NCBI GenBank assembly: GCA_902168185.1
Contig: CABHOV010000024.1
Span: 1 to 64,000, forward strand
From: an uncultured Bacteroides sp.
Lineage (GTDB): Bacteria; Bacteroidota; Bacteroidia; Cytophagales; Cyclobacteriaceae
DNA: 64,000 nt
Direction of reading: 5' to 3'
Under the pieces are notes generated by a model. That model did no database searches and was not told the origin of the DNA. It saw nothing but the letters and a program-made list of their open reading frames with translations. This document shows positions 34,333-44,544 of this stretch, in pieces. Positions within the stretch are counted from its first letter, which is position 1, and each line of letters starts with the position of its first letter. A program made the translations under genes and the position numbers.

Positions 34333-35757
34333 TTATTTTCGAAGTGTACTGTTCTTCTTGCTATAGCCGAAGTATACCACGAATCCGATGAGCATCCAGG
34401 CACCAGCTACAAGTTGTGTGCGTGAGTCAACGTAAACGATCAGTGCTGTACAAACTATAACGCCAAGGATTGGAACCAAAGGTACAAGCGGAGTTTTGAA
34501 AGGACGCTTAAGTTCAGGGTTCTTAACACGCAATACCCACACACCTATACATACTACTGCAAACGCGAAGAGTGTACCGATACTGGTTAAGTCTCCAGCC
34601 ATGCTGCCTGGAATGAATGCCGCGAACGCTCCTACGAAAAAGAATAAGATGATATTTGATTTATAGGGAGTGCGGAATTTAGGATGCAGATCAGAGAATA
34701 CTTTTGGAAGCAATCCATCATTTGCCATGGAGAAGAACACACGAGACTGCCCTAACAACATCACCAGGATAACTGAAGAGAACCCTGCAAGGATCGCTAC
34801 TGTGATAGCGGTTGCCAACCATCCGTATCCATGCATATAAGTTTCAATGGCATACGCCACAGATGCTTCTTTACCAGCAGTTTTAAATTCGGTCCAGTTT
34901 GCTATACCGGTAAGAACGTGCGAGAACAATATATATAGTATGGTACAAACTACAAGTGAACCAAGTATACCAATGGGCATATCACGCTTCGGATTTTTTG
35001 CTTCCTGTGCAGCGGTTGATACAGCGTCAAAACCTATAAATGCGAAGAACACTATACTAGCTCCTCCGACTACACCTCCCCAGCCAAATTCCCGGAAGGT
35101 ATCGTGACCAGGAGTTCCTGCAGGAATAGTGAACGGCTCATAGTTAGCAGGATTAATAAAGCCCCAGCCAATAACAATGAACAGCAACACGATGGCTACC
35201 TTCACGAAAACTATAATTGCATTTAGCGATGCTGACTCCTGTGTTCCTTTGATAAGTACAGCAGTAAGTATAGCAAGGATTAATAATGCAGGCAGATTTA
35301 TAATACCACCCTCTAGTGGCGAGTGACTGAGGGAATACGGTATAGCCCCGTTTAAGAGCTTGTTGAGATATTCACTCCAGGCAATTGAAACGGTTGCTGC
35401 ACCAAGTGCATATTCCAATACAAGTGCCCATCCGATAATCCAGGCAATAAATTCTCCCATTGTGGCATACGCATATGTATAGGCGCTTCCGGCAATAGGA
35501 ATCATAGAAGCAAATTCCGCATAACATAAACCTGCAAAGGCACAACCTACTGCAGCGATTACGAATGAAATTACTACGGCAGGTCCTGCGGCTTCACTGG
35601 CTGCTGCTGCTGTTCTAACAAACAGACCTGCACCAATGATGGCTCCGATACCTAACGCCACCAGGTTGGTTGCCGTTAGTGTGCGTTTCAACCCCTTCTC
35701 AGAATCCCCAGCCTGATTCATCAGCTGATCCAAGGGCTTTTTGATAAACAAACTCAT
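34333..35757 (-). CDS. APC-family amino acid permease (CAT-like)
   Basis: 474 residues with about 12 membrane helices. Helix one has ALGIGAIIGAGLFVRTAAA, the unwound G-x-G substrate site of APC transporters, and the FIGFDAVSTAAQEAKNPKRD region of helix six is typical of the cationic amino-acid transporter subgroup (YfnA, CAT). Probably a proton-coupled amino-acid importer; the substrate is not fixed by sequence. Transcribed alone, ending at the terminator shared with ndk. Confidence 0.9.
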   Translation of the reverse strand: MSLFIKKPLDQLMNQAGDSEKGLKRTLTATNLVALGIGAIIGAGLFVRTAAAASEAAGPAVVISFVIAAVGCAFAGLCYAEFASMIPIAGSAYTYAYATMGEFIAWIIGWALVLEYALGAATVSIAWSEYLNKLLNGAIPYSLSHSPLEGGIINLPALLILAILTAVLIKGTQESASLNAIIVFVKVAIVLLFIVIGWGFINPANYEPFTIPAGTPGHDTFREFGWGGVVGGASIVFFAFIGFDAVSTAAQEAKNPKRDMPIGILGSLVVCTILYILFSHVLTGIANWTEFKTAGKEASVAYAIETYMHGYGWLATAITVAILAGFSSVILVMLLGQSRVFFSMANDGLLPKVFSDLHPKFRTPYKSNIILFFFVGAFAAFIPGSMAGDLTSIGTLFAFAVVCIGVWVLRVKNPELKRPFKTPLVPLVPILGVIVCTALIVYVDSRTQLVAGAWMLIGFVVYFGYSKKNSTLRK

Positions 35758-35887
35758 TATAATTCTTCTTAGGTTAAGGTTATGGAAAAGTTATCAGTCC
35801 TAAAAGTAATAATAATAATGAACTTGACTAACGGCTATTAGTGTGAGGCAGGTAAAATTGTGATCGATGGCTTCATCATCATTATCT

Positions 35888-36580
35888 CTATGATTGAGAT
35901 AAATGCGATGAGTCCGTTTGATTTTTCGCGATTGTATTCTGATCAGTTTCCTCAGTGGGCAATTCTTCTGCAGGTGGTACCGGCACGGAGTCATTAATAT
36001 GCTCACCAAAAAATGTGCGCTGGAACAACAGTATAATTACCACACCAACAAAGATGGAGGAGTCGGCAATATTAAATACAGGACTAAAGAATAAGAAGTA
36101 TTCTCCACCAACATATGGCATCCACGTTGGCCATGTAAAATCAAATAGTGGAAAGAAGAGCATATCAATTACCTGACCGTGAAACCACGGTGTGGGAGAA
36201 TTGGCAGGTTGATTATGCAGCAACACACCATAGAATGTACTATCAATCACGTTGCCTACAGCACCTCCCAGAATCAAAGCCATACACCACAAGAAACCAA
36301 CGTGTGCTTTTTTCTTCGCCATCTTTACCAGGTAATATCCTATACCTACCATGGCAGCAATTCTGAACACGGTTAGCGTGAGCTTACCAAATTCATTATT
36401 CCACCGAATGCCAAAGGCCATGCCGGGGTTCAGAAGGTAATGGAGCTTGAATCCGAATTGCTCATTTCCAACAACGGTTATTTCCTGGTGCAGGTACATA
36501 TAGTGATGCACCAATAATTTGGAAACCTGATCGATGATAATGATTAAGAGCGCGAGGAGGAAATACTTGTATATTTTCAT
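35888..36580 (-). CDS. lspA: Lipoprotein signal peptidase (signal peptidase II)
   Basis: 230 residues from ATG 36580 (KIYKYFLLALLIIIIDQVSK), the usual N-terminus; an earlier GTG at 36610 and ATG at 36607 are also in frame. Active-site Asp residues are in GGAVGNVIDS and VFNIADSSIFVG; LNPGMAFG is the family motif. About 25 residues are inserted between the two catalytic motifs, and a hydrophilic tail of about 40 residues follows the last helix. It cleaves prolipoproteins in the inner membrane and so serves the many lipoproteins of this window. Follows ileS by about 70 bases. Confidence 0.95.
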   Translation of the reverse strand: MKIYKYFLLALLIIIIDQVSKLLVHHYMYLHQEITVVGNEQFGFKLHYLLNPGMAFGIRWNNEFGKLTLTVFRIAAMVGIGYYLVKMAKKKAHVGFLWCMALILGGAVGNVIDSTFYGVLLHNQPANSPTPWFHGQVIDMLFFPLFDFTWPTWMPYVGGEYFLFFSPVFNIADSSIFVGVVIILLFQRTFFGEHINDSVPVPPAEELPTEETDQNTIAKNQTDSSHLSQS

Positions 36581-36649
36581 TGAGTTCTCAGGTGGTGATG
36601 TTTGCATCACAGTTCATGCTTAAGCTAAACATGAACTGTGAAAACAAAC

Positions 36650-39600
36650 TTATCGCTTGACACTTATTTTTACTTTCAACATAAATTCATCCATATCTAC
36701 TTCTGTAGCATCGGCAACACCTTCTTTTAACTCCAATGTTAATGCCTGGGTTTCGGTGCTGATATAGTCGCGGAATTCAGTTAAGGCAGCGGTTACTACT
36801 TCACCGTCTTTCTCAACTTCAATACCAATTTTATCGAGCACTTCCAGCCCCATGTCCTTGCGCAAATTCTGAACACGGTTTACAAAGTCGCGGGCTATAC
36901 CTTCTTTTTTCAGATCTTCTGTGATCGTGATATCAAGCGCAACCGTGATGCCTGCTTCTGCTGCTACCGACCATCCTGGTATATCTTCAGACGAAATCAG
37001 TATATCTTCCAGTACAAGGTCAAAACCATCTTTGGACAGTTTACCTTGTTTCTCGATCAGTGCTATATCTTCTTTTGTAAACGTATTGATGACCGCAGCC
37101 ACCTCTTTCATCTTCGGACCATATTGCTTGCCAAGCTTCGCGAAATTCGGTTTCACTTTCTTTACAAGCACCCCTGAAGTATCATCTATATATTCGATTG
37201 CCTTCACGTTTACTTCTGCAAGGATAATCTCTTCTACAGATTTAATCCGATTTGCAAAAGCTTCATCCAGCACCGGCAACAAAATGCGTTGTAACGGAGT
37301 ACGAACTTTGATCTTTGCATTTTTGCGGATCGAGTGAACCAATGAACAGATCTTCTGCGCATACTCCATAGATTTTTCCAATTCACTGTCTATACGGTTT
37401 TGTTCAACCTTTACAAGACTTGTTAAATGAATAGACGCATGGCGAAGCGGAGTGTTGTTGGCAAGCGCTTTATCGCGGATATTTTCAGTGAGATTTTTAT
37501 ATAGCCATTCGCTGAAGAAAGGTGCGACCGGAGCCATCAGTTGGCCCACTACAAGCAAGCACTCATAAAGCGTTTCATAAGCAGCCTTCTTGTCTTCACT
37601 CATTTCACCTTTCCAAAAACGCTTCCTGTTCAGACGAACATACCAGTTGGAGAGATGATCATTCACAAACTCCTGTATAGAACGTGCAGCCCTTGTGGGT
37701 TCGTATTCTTCGTATGCTTTTGTTACATCAACAATAAGCGTTTGAAGTTTGGAAATGATCCAGCGATCAAGGTGTGACAGCTTATCATACGGAACAACAT
37801 TCATCTCATCCTTAACAAAGCCATCTATATTAGCATATAGTGCAAAGAATGAATAGGTGTTTTGAAGTGTTCCAAAAAATCTGCGTTGTACTTCGCTGAT
37901 ACCATCGAAGTCGAATTTCAAATTGTCCCAAGGCGGTGCGTTCTCGATCATATACCAACGCACTATATCTGGACCATATTTACCTAACGTCTCAAACGGG
38001 TTCACAACGTTGCCTTTGCTCTTCGACATTTTATTGCCGTTCTTATCAAGCACGAGTCCGTTGGAGATTACGTTTTTGAAAGCAACACCACCGTTGTTTA
38101 CTTTTTTATTAACAGCATTTATCTCCGGGCTGCTTTCGTTGATCATGACTGCAATGGCATGCAACGTAAAGAACCATCCACGGGTCTGGTCTACACCTTC
38201 GGCAATAAAATCTGCAGGATAATTTTTTTCGAATATATCTTTATTCTCAAATGGATAATGCCATTGTGCATACGGCATTGCTCCTGAATCGAACCACACG
38301 TCAATGAGATCAGGCTCACGATGCATTGGTTGACCAGACGCACTTACGAGTATGACGTCATCTACATAAGGTCTGTGTAAATCAAAATCGGCAGCGAGCG
38401 CGGCATTCATAAAACCTGCCTTTACTGATTTTGCAACTTCGTTATTGAGTTCTTCGAGTGAGCCGATACAAATTTCTTCTTTGCCATCTTTCGTTCTCCA
38501 GATTGGCAGCGGTGTTCCCCAATAGCGTGAACGCGATAAATTCCAATCGACAAGATTTTCAAGCCAGTTGCCAAAGCGTCCCGTACCTGTAGACTCCGGT
38601 TTCCAGTTGATGGTTTTGTTAAGTTCCACCATCTTATCTTTCAACGCTGTTGTTTTGATAAACCAAGAATCCAACGGATAATATAGCACAGGCTTATCGG
38701 TACGCCAGCAATGCGGATACGTGTGTTCGTACTTCTCTACCTTGAAAGCCTTGTTCTCTTCTTTCAAAATAATGGAGACGATTACATCAGTATTTTTATA
38801 GTCTGCGTGAGTCTCATCTTCATTGGTATAGTTCTTCACATAAAAGTCATCGGCACCAAGTGGCTTATGAGTTTTGATGCTGAACTTGGCTACACCTTCT
38901 TTCAACCTTTCACCTATCGCAGTAACAAATTTACCTTTGCGATCTACAGTAGGCACTTCGTTGTCTGCTTCGTCTTTTAAGGTAAGTGGAGGTATTCCGT
39001 TTTGTTTCGCTACACGGAAGTCGTCTGCACCAAATGTAGGCGAGCTGTGTACAACGCCTGTACCATCTTCCGTTGTTACGAAATCTCCTGCGATTACTTT
39101 AAATGCTTTATCAGCATCATATAACGGCTGCAGGTAGGGCATCAGTTGTTCATAGCTTATACCAAGTAATTGCTTGCCGGTAAATTCCTGAACGATGTGA
39201 TAGGGTATAGCTTTATCGCCAGGCTTATAATCTTCAAGCTTCAGCTCTTTATTCTTTTCGGAGAAATATTTTCCAAAAAGATCTTTTGCCAATACAACGC
39301 TTACTGCCTTATAGGTATACGGGTTGAATGTATTTACCTGCACATATCTAATCTTCTCACCAACAACCAACGATGTGTTCGAAGGAAGTGTCCAGGGAGT
39401 AGTAGTCCAGGCGAGTATAAATACATCTCCGGTAGGACTTGAAAACAGGAATTCTGATTTTGAATCTTTCGTTACCTTAAACTGCGCTACGATAGAAGTA
39501 TCCTTCACATCTTTATAGCAGCCTGGTAAATTCAATTCATGTGAGCTTAAGCCCGTACCTGCGGCAGGAGAATACGGCTGTATAGTATATCCTTTGTAGA

Positions 39601-40126
39601 GTAGCTTTTTGTTATAGAACTGTTTGAGCAACCACCACAGTGATTCGATATATTCTTTTTCGTACGTGATATACGGATTATCAAGGTCGACCCAATAGCC
39701 CATTTTCATGGTGAGGTCGTCCCACTGATCTTTATACATCATTACCGTTTCGCGGCACTTCTTGTTATAATCTTCAATGGAGATTTTCTTGCCGATATCG
39801 TCCTTCGTGATGCCGAGTTGTTTTTCCACCTGGAGTTCTACCGGAAGTCCATGCGTGTCCCAACCTCCTTTGCGTTTTACCTGAAAACCTTGAAGCGTTT
39901 TGTAACGGCAGAAGATATCTTTTACAGTCCGGGCCATTACGTGGTGAATGCCGGGCGTGCCGTTCGCGGATGGAGGGCCTTCGTAAAATGTAAAAGAAGG
40001 CGCGCCCTCACGATTAGTAACGGATTTTTGAAATACCTCTTCGCGTTTCCAGAAATCAAGGATTTCCTCGGCGATACGGGCAAAATTCAGATCTTTAAAT
40101 TCTTTATAATTTCCTGCCATGCTCAA
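36650..40126 (-). CDS. ileS: Isoleucyl-tRNA synthetase (long form)
   Basis: 1158 residues. The class I HIGH-type motif is in PPSANGTPGIHHV, the KMSKS loop is NKMSKSKGNVVNP, and the editing domain lies between. PPSANGTPG and the length place it with the eukaryote-like type of IleS, common in Bacteroidota and Actinobacteria and associated in some cases with mupirocin tolerance. ATG codons at 40126 and 40120 are possible starts. An exact -7 box is 30 bases upstream. lspA follows. Confidence 0.97.
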   Translation of the reverse strand: MSMAGNYKEFKDLNFARIAEEILDFWKREEVFQKSVTNREGAPSFTFYEGPPSANGTPGIHHVMARTVKDIFCRYKTLQGFQVKRKGGWDTHGLPVELQVEKQLGITKDDIGKKISIEDYNKKCRETVMMYKDQWDDLTMKMGYWVDLDNPYITYEKEYIESLWWLLKQFYNKKLLYKGYTIQPYSPAAGTGLSSHELNLPGCYKDVKDTSIVAQFKVTKDSKSEFLFSSPTGDVFILAWTTTPWTLPSNTSLVVGEKIRYVQVNTFNPYTYKAVSVVLAKDLFGKYFSEKNKELKLEDYKPGDKAIPYHIVQEFTGKQLLGISYEQLMPYLQPLYDADKAFKVIAGDFVTTEDGTGVVHSSPTFGADDFRVAKQNGIPPLTLKDEADNEVPTVDRKGKFVTAIGERLKEGVAKFSIKTHKPLGADDFYVKNYTNEDETHADYKNTDVIVSIILKEENKAFKVEKYEHTYPHCWRTDKPVLYYPLDSWFIKTTALKDKMVELNKTINWKPESTGTGRFGNWLENLVDWNLSRSRYWGTPLPIWRTKDGKEEICIGSLEELNNEVAKSVKAGFMNAALAADFDLHRPYVDDVILVSASGQPMHREPDLIDVWFDSGAMPYAQWHYPFENKDIFEKNYPADFIAEGVDQTRGWFFTLHAIAVMINESSPEINAVNKKVNNGGVAFKNVISNGLVLDKNGNKMSKSKGNVVNPFETLGKYGPDIVRWYMIENAPPWDNLKFDFDGISEVQRRFFGTLQNTYSFFALYANIDGFVKDEMNVVPYDKLSHLDRWIISKLQTLIVDVTKAYEEYEPTRAARSIQEFVNDHLSNWYVRLNRKRFWKGEMSEDKKAAYETLYECLLVVGQLMAPVAPFFSEWLYKNLTENIRDKALANNTPLRHASIHLTSLVKVEQNRIDSELEKSMEYAQKICSLVHSIRKNAKIKVRTPLQRILLPVLDEAFANRIKSVEEIILAEVNVKAIEYIDDTSGVLVKKVKPNFAKLGKQYGPKMKEVAAVINTFTKEDIALIEKQGKLSKDGFDLVLEDILISSEDIPGWSVAAEAGITVALDITITEDLKKEGIARDFVNRVQNLRKDMGLEVLDKIGIEVEKDGEVVTAALTEFRDYISTETQALTLELKEGVADATEVDMDEFMLKVKISVKR

Positions 40127-40156
40127 AAACTAGCGTCTGCGTTTCGAATAAGAGCG

Positions 40157-40164
40157 CAAAGATA
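40157..40164 (-). promoter_or_regulatory. Bacteroidota -7 box before ileS
   Basis: TATCTTTG on the minus strand, ending 30 bases before ATG 40126. Confidence 0.5.
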
Positions 40165-40247
40165 ATTACGAATTACGAAGTAAGAACTACGAATTTTGTC
40201 TGGAGCACATTATTCGTGCTTTTCAAATCGCTGAGTATCTGTTGTAA

Positions 40248-42680
40248 CTACTCCGCAGCTGAGTGGCGATTATGAATCTTGATTTTGTTCAGGTCGATCT
40301 CTTCGTCTTCAGACTCGCCATAAAAAGTATGGTCGAACTCATCGATGAGCTTATGATCACCTTTCTTTTTCCGAGGTCTGTCAAAGGTCATGATCAACGC
40401 TGGTAACAGAATCAGATTGGTGAACATTGAGATGATCAATGTCACGGATGTGAGAAGACCAAGCGCGATGGTACCGCCAAACGAAGAAAATGTGAAAATG
40501 ATAAAGCCTGCGAAAAGAACGATGGAAGTATAGATGATGCTTTTACCAGTTTCCATAATAGCATCGCTGATCGCTACAGGGATGTAGAAATTATTCGACA
40601 GAATTTCCTGACGGTATTTTGCCAGGAAACGAATTGAGTTGTCAACCGAAATACCAAACGTGATACTGAAGATCAACGCAGTGCTCGCTTTGAGAGGTAT
40701 ATTAAGATATCCCATCAGTCCAGCAGTGATCATCAACGCCAATAAATTTGGAATGAGTGAAATGATGATCATGCGTACATTGGCAAAGAGTATCGCCATG
40801 GAAAGTGTTATCAGTAAAAATGCCAGCAGTAAACTTTCCTGGAGATTGGCGATCAGAAATTTATTTCCTTTAATAAAGATCTTGGTTGAGCCTGTTACCG
40901 AAGCTGTCACTGAATCCTTTTCTGTAGATACAAAAATAGATTTCATTTTAGGTTCGATTACATAATGAACCAGTGAATCCATTTTAATGGAACCGATGTC
41001 GGCAATCTGACTGGAGATTCTCATTTTCGTAAAAGAAGAATCAACAAAGGATTTGAACAATCCACTGTTATCGGTCTGGCCTTTCATATAGCGGAGAATA
41101 AAGGCGCCTTCGCTTTTGCTGGGCAAAGTATAGCGGGCCGGATTATTATTATAGAAAGCCTGCTTCGATGCTTTGATAAGACTGAGCACAGATATAGGGC
41201 GGGACACTTCGGGCAACGAGTCAAGAAAGTTTTCGAGCTCATCAACCTTTGCCATATTTTTAACATCCAGTACCGGCCTTCTCTTTCTTGTTTTGAATTC
41301 CACAACAACCTCCAATGGCATAATGCCGCTGAAGTTCGCTTCGAAGAAGTGAAGATCTTTTTTGATCTGGCTCTCTTCCGGGATATCATCAACCATATAG
41401 GACACCGAGCGCAACTGAAGTATACCATATACCGAGAGTATAGCTACCGTCATGGATACAACGTATATAATCGCGCGATGGCGATGCACGGTCAAATCAA
41501 CCAGCTTTAAAAAGCCGTTCATGATTTTGAAGTTGAGATGGCGCAAGTGTTTCTCCGAAGGTGTAGGCAGCCAGGAGAAAACACTCGGTATCATCACCAG
41601 GCTTACCAGGAATAAGACCATGATGTTTATACCGGCTACAATACCAAACTCGCGCAGAATAATAATATCGGTAGAAAGAAGGGTAAGGAACCCTATAGCA
41701 ACCGTTAGATTTGTAAGGAAGGTTGCAAGGCCCATCTTTTGAACCACCGTAGAGATGGCCTTGATTTTATCTTTCGACTTGGCAAACTCAAGGTGATACT
41801 TGTTCAGCAGATATATAGCATTGGTTATACCGATCGTAACAATTACCGGTGGAATCAGGCCGCTCAACAAGGTGATCTTGAAACCAAAAAGAGTAAGTGT
41901 TCCAAGGGTCCACACCACAACAATGCCGATGATGATCATCGAGAAGATCACGGCACGAAATGATTTAAAGAACAGGAACATGATCAGCCCCGTTACAAAT
42001 GCAGACGCATAAAGGAAGAGTTGCATCTCTTTTCGCACCTGGTTTGCTACCAGCGTACGGATGAACGGAAGGCCGGCATAATGCAACTGGATTTTTGATT
42101 TGTCTTCAAACTTTTTTCCTGCAGCGAGTAAGGATTGCGCAAGGCCTTCACGCTTGGAAGAGTTCATATACTCCTTTTGCACCGACACGAGCATCATGGT
42201 GGCACCGTTGCTCGGGTTCACAATATGCCCCATATATACCTTCTGATCGTAAGCGGTAGCCAGGAGGCTATCCAGTTCTTGCTGACTTGCTATATTTTCA
42301 GGGAAAATTGATTGAAGATAGAATTGAGATTTAGCAGTGTCCTTTAAAATCATTTTGATCACCGGCAAAGACACAACTTCGTTTACGCCTTCAATCTTTT
42401 TTATATCGCGTGTTAATTCTCTGAATGCTTTAAAATTCTCAAGCATGTAAACACCGCTATCTTTTACGCCAACGGCTATAAGATTACCGTCTTCTCCGAA
42501 CTGCGCTTTAAACTTGGTAAGCAACACCATATCCGGATCGTCCAGCGGTACTGTTCTTGCAAAGTCGTAACTCATTTGAACGCGTGAAGCAAAATATCCC
42601 ATTACGACGGTAATGAGACCAATCATTATGATCAGCGACAGTCTGTACTTAATAATAAATTGAGCAATCCTATTCCACAT
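40248..42680 (-). CDS. RND/MMPL family membrane exporter
   Basis: 810 residues from ATG 42680; an in-frame start at 42722 lies upstream of the -7 box and is rejected. About 12 membrane helices in two repeats of one plus five, with large external loops after helices one and seven. RND features include SYDFARTVPLDDPD after the first helix and IFSITFGISVDNSIRFLAKY in helix ten, with Asp-Asn residues that replace the classical proton-relay Asp pair. Relatives of the patched/MMPL group move lipids, sterols or hopanoids. Substrate not known. The cytoplasmic C-terminus is acidic. Transcribed alone. Confidence 0.88.
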   Translation of the reverse strand: MWNRIAQFIIKYRLSLIIMIGLITVVMGYFASRVQMSYDFARTVPLDDPDMVLLTKFKAQFGEDGNLIAVGVKDSGVYMLENFKAFRELTRDIKKIEGVNEVVSLPVIKMILKDTAKSQFYLQSIFPENIASQQELDSLLATAYDQKVYMGHIVNPSNGATMMLVSVQKEYMNSSKREGLAQSLLAAGKKFEDKSKIQLHYAGLPFIRTLVANQVRKEMQLFLYASAFVTGLIMFLFFKSFRAVIFSMIIIGIVVVWTLGTLTLFGFKITLLSGLIPPVIVTIGITNAIYLLNKYHLEFAKSKDKIKAISTVVQKMGLATFLTNLTVAIGFLTLLSTDIIILREFGIVAGINIMVLFLVSLVMIPSVFSWLPTPSEKHLRHLNFKIMNGFLKLVDLTVHRHRAIIYVVSMTVAILSVYGILQLRSVSYMVDDIPEESQIKKDLHFFEANFSGIMPLEVVVEFKTRKRRPVLDVKNMAKVDELENFLDSLPEVSRPISVLSLIKASKQAFYNNNPARYTLPSKSEGAFILRYMKGQTDNSGLFKSFVDSSFTKMRISSQIADIGSIKMDSLVHYVIEPKMKSIFVSTEKDSVTASVTGSTKIFIKGNKFLIANLQESLLLAFLLITLSMAILFANVRMIIISLIPNLLALMITAGLMGYLNIPLKASTALIFSITFGISVDNSIRFLAKYRQEILSNNFYIPVAISDAIMETGKSIIYTSIVLFAGFIIFTFSSFGGTIALGLLTSVTLIISMFTNLILLPALIMTFDRPRKKKGDHKLIDEFDHTFYGESEDEEIDLNKIKIHNRHSAAE

Positions 42681-42709
42681 AATCGATGCAATGCAAGTTT
42701 CAGAAAGGC

Positions 42710-42717
42710 CAAAGCTA
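42710..42717 (-). promoter_or_regulatory. Bacteroidota -7 box before RND exporter
   Basis: TAGCTTTG on the minus strand, 29 bases before ATG 42680; supports that start. Confidence 0.5.
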
Positions 42718-42890
42718 ATCAATTTTGCCTTTTTCCGAGGTTAACATATAACCAACAAGCTGGCGGGGGAAGTGAGCGGTAAAAAATCAATTCATGTCGT
42801 GAAACAATAGCTCCTGGCAATCAGTATAACTATACACCATGCTGCATTCAAAATCAGTGGACAACAATGGTTTATACAGTAGCAGTTTAT

Positions 42891-42898
42891 TATTTTTG
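42891..42898 (+). promoter_or_regulatory. Bacteroidota -7 box before small Lys-rich gene
   Basis: TATTTTTG ends 21 bases before ATG 42920. Confidence 0.55.
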
Positions 42899-42919
42899 AA
42901 TCATTAACTATCACTAGCT

Positions 42920-43024
42920 ATGGCAAAATCACAAGATGCAAGGAAGGAAACTAAAAAGAAGCCGGCCAAAACATTAAAGGAAAAACGTGCTGAAAAGCAG
43001 GTAAAGAAAGCTTCTAAAAATTAA
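42920..43024 (+). CDS. Lysine-rich 34-residue protein
   Basis: MAKSQDARKETKKKPAKTLK is the start of a 34-residue protein with 13 Lys, 3 Arg, several Ala and no aromatic or Cys residues. It has its own -7 box upstream and a 13-pair terminator directly after it, so the unit looks like a true small gene. Very similar small proteins starting MAKSQDA occur widely in Bacteroidota as hypothetical proteins (from memory, not searched). The charge suggests nucleic-acid or ribosome binding; this is inference. Confidence 0.75.
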   Translation: MAKSQDARKETKKKPAKTLKEKRAEKQVKKASKN

Positions 43025-43034
43025 TTCCTTCGAG

Positions 43035-43070
43035 GTTGTTTCAGCACCAGGGAGTGCTGAAACAACTTTT
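43035..43070 (+). terminator. Strong terminator after small Lys-rich gene
   Basis: GTTGTTTCAGCAC pairs perfectly with GTGCTGAAACAAC around a six-base loop and is followed by TTTT. Thirteen pairs make it the strongest hairpin I found in the window. Confidence 0.9.
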
Positions 43071-43078
43071 ATTATCCG

Positions 43079-44398
43079 CTATAGCGAAATCCCTTTTATT
43101 CTTCTATACAGTGAAAGCGCATGCCGGTCGGTCAAGCCGGAAACAAAATCAAGAATGATGCGCAGCATACCATAGGTGCTCACTTGCTTTTCAATTTCAA
43201 TTCGCATCTCTACCGGCAACAATAAAGCGAGATTTTTATACTTGCGTGATGAAGATTTATTCATGATGTGTTCACCTGCAGTAACAAATTCATGCAACAG
43301 TCCCGGCAACACTTCGTGGCCGGAGGCTTCGATCTCTACTACATGCCGTGCGCGGTAAATCTTCTCAACAGAAATATTGCTGATCTCTTCGAGCGCATCT
43401 TTGGAAGCACAATGATCGGCAAGCGCTTTATCGAATGTGCCTTCCAGAATTTCTTTTTCATGCGCCAAAAAAACCTCGGTACATTCTTCCACCAGTTTGT
43501 TAATGGTCATGGCGCGAAGCACTCCGATCCTTTCATTCTGGCCCGTGATCTTATCGAGTTTCTCACGCTTGAAATTCTCTTTTAAAATATTCGCCAACAG
43601 GTCTACGGTATCATTATAGTTGACTAGCCCCATCCTACAACCATCTTCGAGATCGATGATGCTATAGCAAATGTCGTCTGCGGCCTCAACCAGAAAAGTT
43701 AACGGATGGCGCACCCATACATCTTCTGCAACACGTGTTAACTCAAGCTGGGCTGCAGCGGTAGAAAATATTTCTTTTTCGGATTGAAAAAAACCAAATT
43801 TCTTCTGACTCTTTTTTGATTTATTGCGACCCGGAAACAAAGCCGGACAAGGATATTTTGTAAACGCTCCCAAGGTTGCCAGCGTAAGCTTCAACCCGTA
43901 TTGATTACTGTTGATAATGCGGAAGCCTTGCGCGTTTCCTTCAAACTTCAACAAATCATTCCATTCTGAATCTGTAACTTTTGATTGAAATGATTTCCCG
44001 TAAGGATGTTCAAGAAAAAAATCGGAAAGAGAATCCTCTCCGGCATGTCCGAAGGGAGGATTGCCGAGATCGTGCGCGAGTGAAGCTGCGGCTACAACGG
44101 CTCCAAAATCAAAAAGCGACAAATTCTCTTTGAGCTCCGGGTGTCGCTGCACAATTACTTCGCCTGCTTTTCTTCCCAACGATCTGCCTACACTCGATAC
44201 TTCAAGTGAATGTGTTAATCGCGTATGTACAAAGTCGTGTTCAGGCAGCGGATGTACCTGGGTTTTATCTTGTAGTCTTCTGAATGGATGCGAGAAAATA
44301 ATCCGATCGTAATCTTGCTCGAAGGCACTTCGTGATGCTTCTGAAGAAGTTGGCTTTGAACCTGTACGCTGTGGAGAAAGAAGAGATTGCCAGTTCAT
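43079..44398 (-). CDS. dgt: dGTP triphosphohydrolase
   Basis: 439 residues. The HD phosphohydrolase domain is clear: RRLQDKTQVHPLPEHDFVHT, then RLTHSLEVSSVG, the HD in LAHDLGNPPFGHAGE, and the distal Asp in ADDICYSIIDLEDG. It hydrolyses dNTPs, chiefly dGTP, to the nucleoside and triphosphate, limiting DNA precursor pools. It has a single promoterless-looking start after a terminator-bearing gap and converges on the small Lys-rich gene. Confidence 0.95.
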   Translation of the reverse strand: MNWQSLLSPQRTGSKPTSSEASRSAFEQDYDRIIFSHPFRRLQDKTQVHPLPEHDFVHTRLTHSLEVSSVGRSLGRKAGEVIVQRHPELKENLSLFDFGAVVAAASLAHDLGNPPFGHAGEDSLSDFFLEHPYGKSFQSKVTDSEWNDLLKFEGNAQGFRIINSNQYGLKLTLATLGAFTKYPCPALFPGRNKSKKSQKKFGFFQSEKEIFSTAAAQLELTRVAEDVWVRHPLTFLVEAADDICYSIIDLEDGCRMGLVNYNDTVDLLANILKENFKREKLDKITGQNERIGVLRAMTINKLVEECTEVFLAHEKEILEGTFDKALADHCASKDALEEISNISVEKIYRARHVVEIEASGHEVLPGLLHEFVTAGEHIMNKSSSRKYKNLALLLPVEMRIEIEKQVSTYGMLRIILDFVSGLTDRHALSLYRRIKGISL

Positions 44399-44486
44399 GA
44401 AAAATTAAAAGAAGGCAGAGCCTTGATGAATTTAAATCACGAAAAATGGTAAGCATTTTTTCGCGAGCGCAAGATATTAAATATTT

Positions 44487-44521
44487 AAAGACGAGCCAGA
44501 TTGCTCTGGGCTCGTCTTTTT
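44487..44521 (-). terminator. Hairpin terminator after LURP-one gene
   Basis: AAAGACGAGCCAGA pairs with TCTGGGCTCGTCTTT, a 14-pair stem with one bulged G. It lies 24 bases after the minus-strand stop at 44545 and is followed by TTTAAATATTT on that strand. Confidence 0.85.
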
Positions 44522-44544
44522 GTATACTTTCATTTATACTCTAC

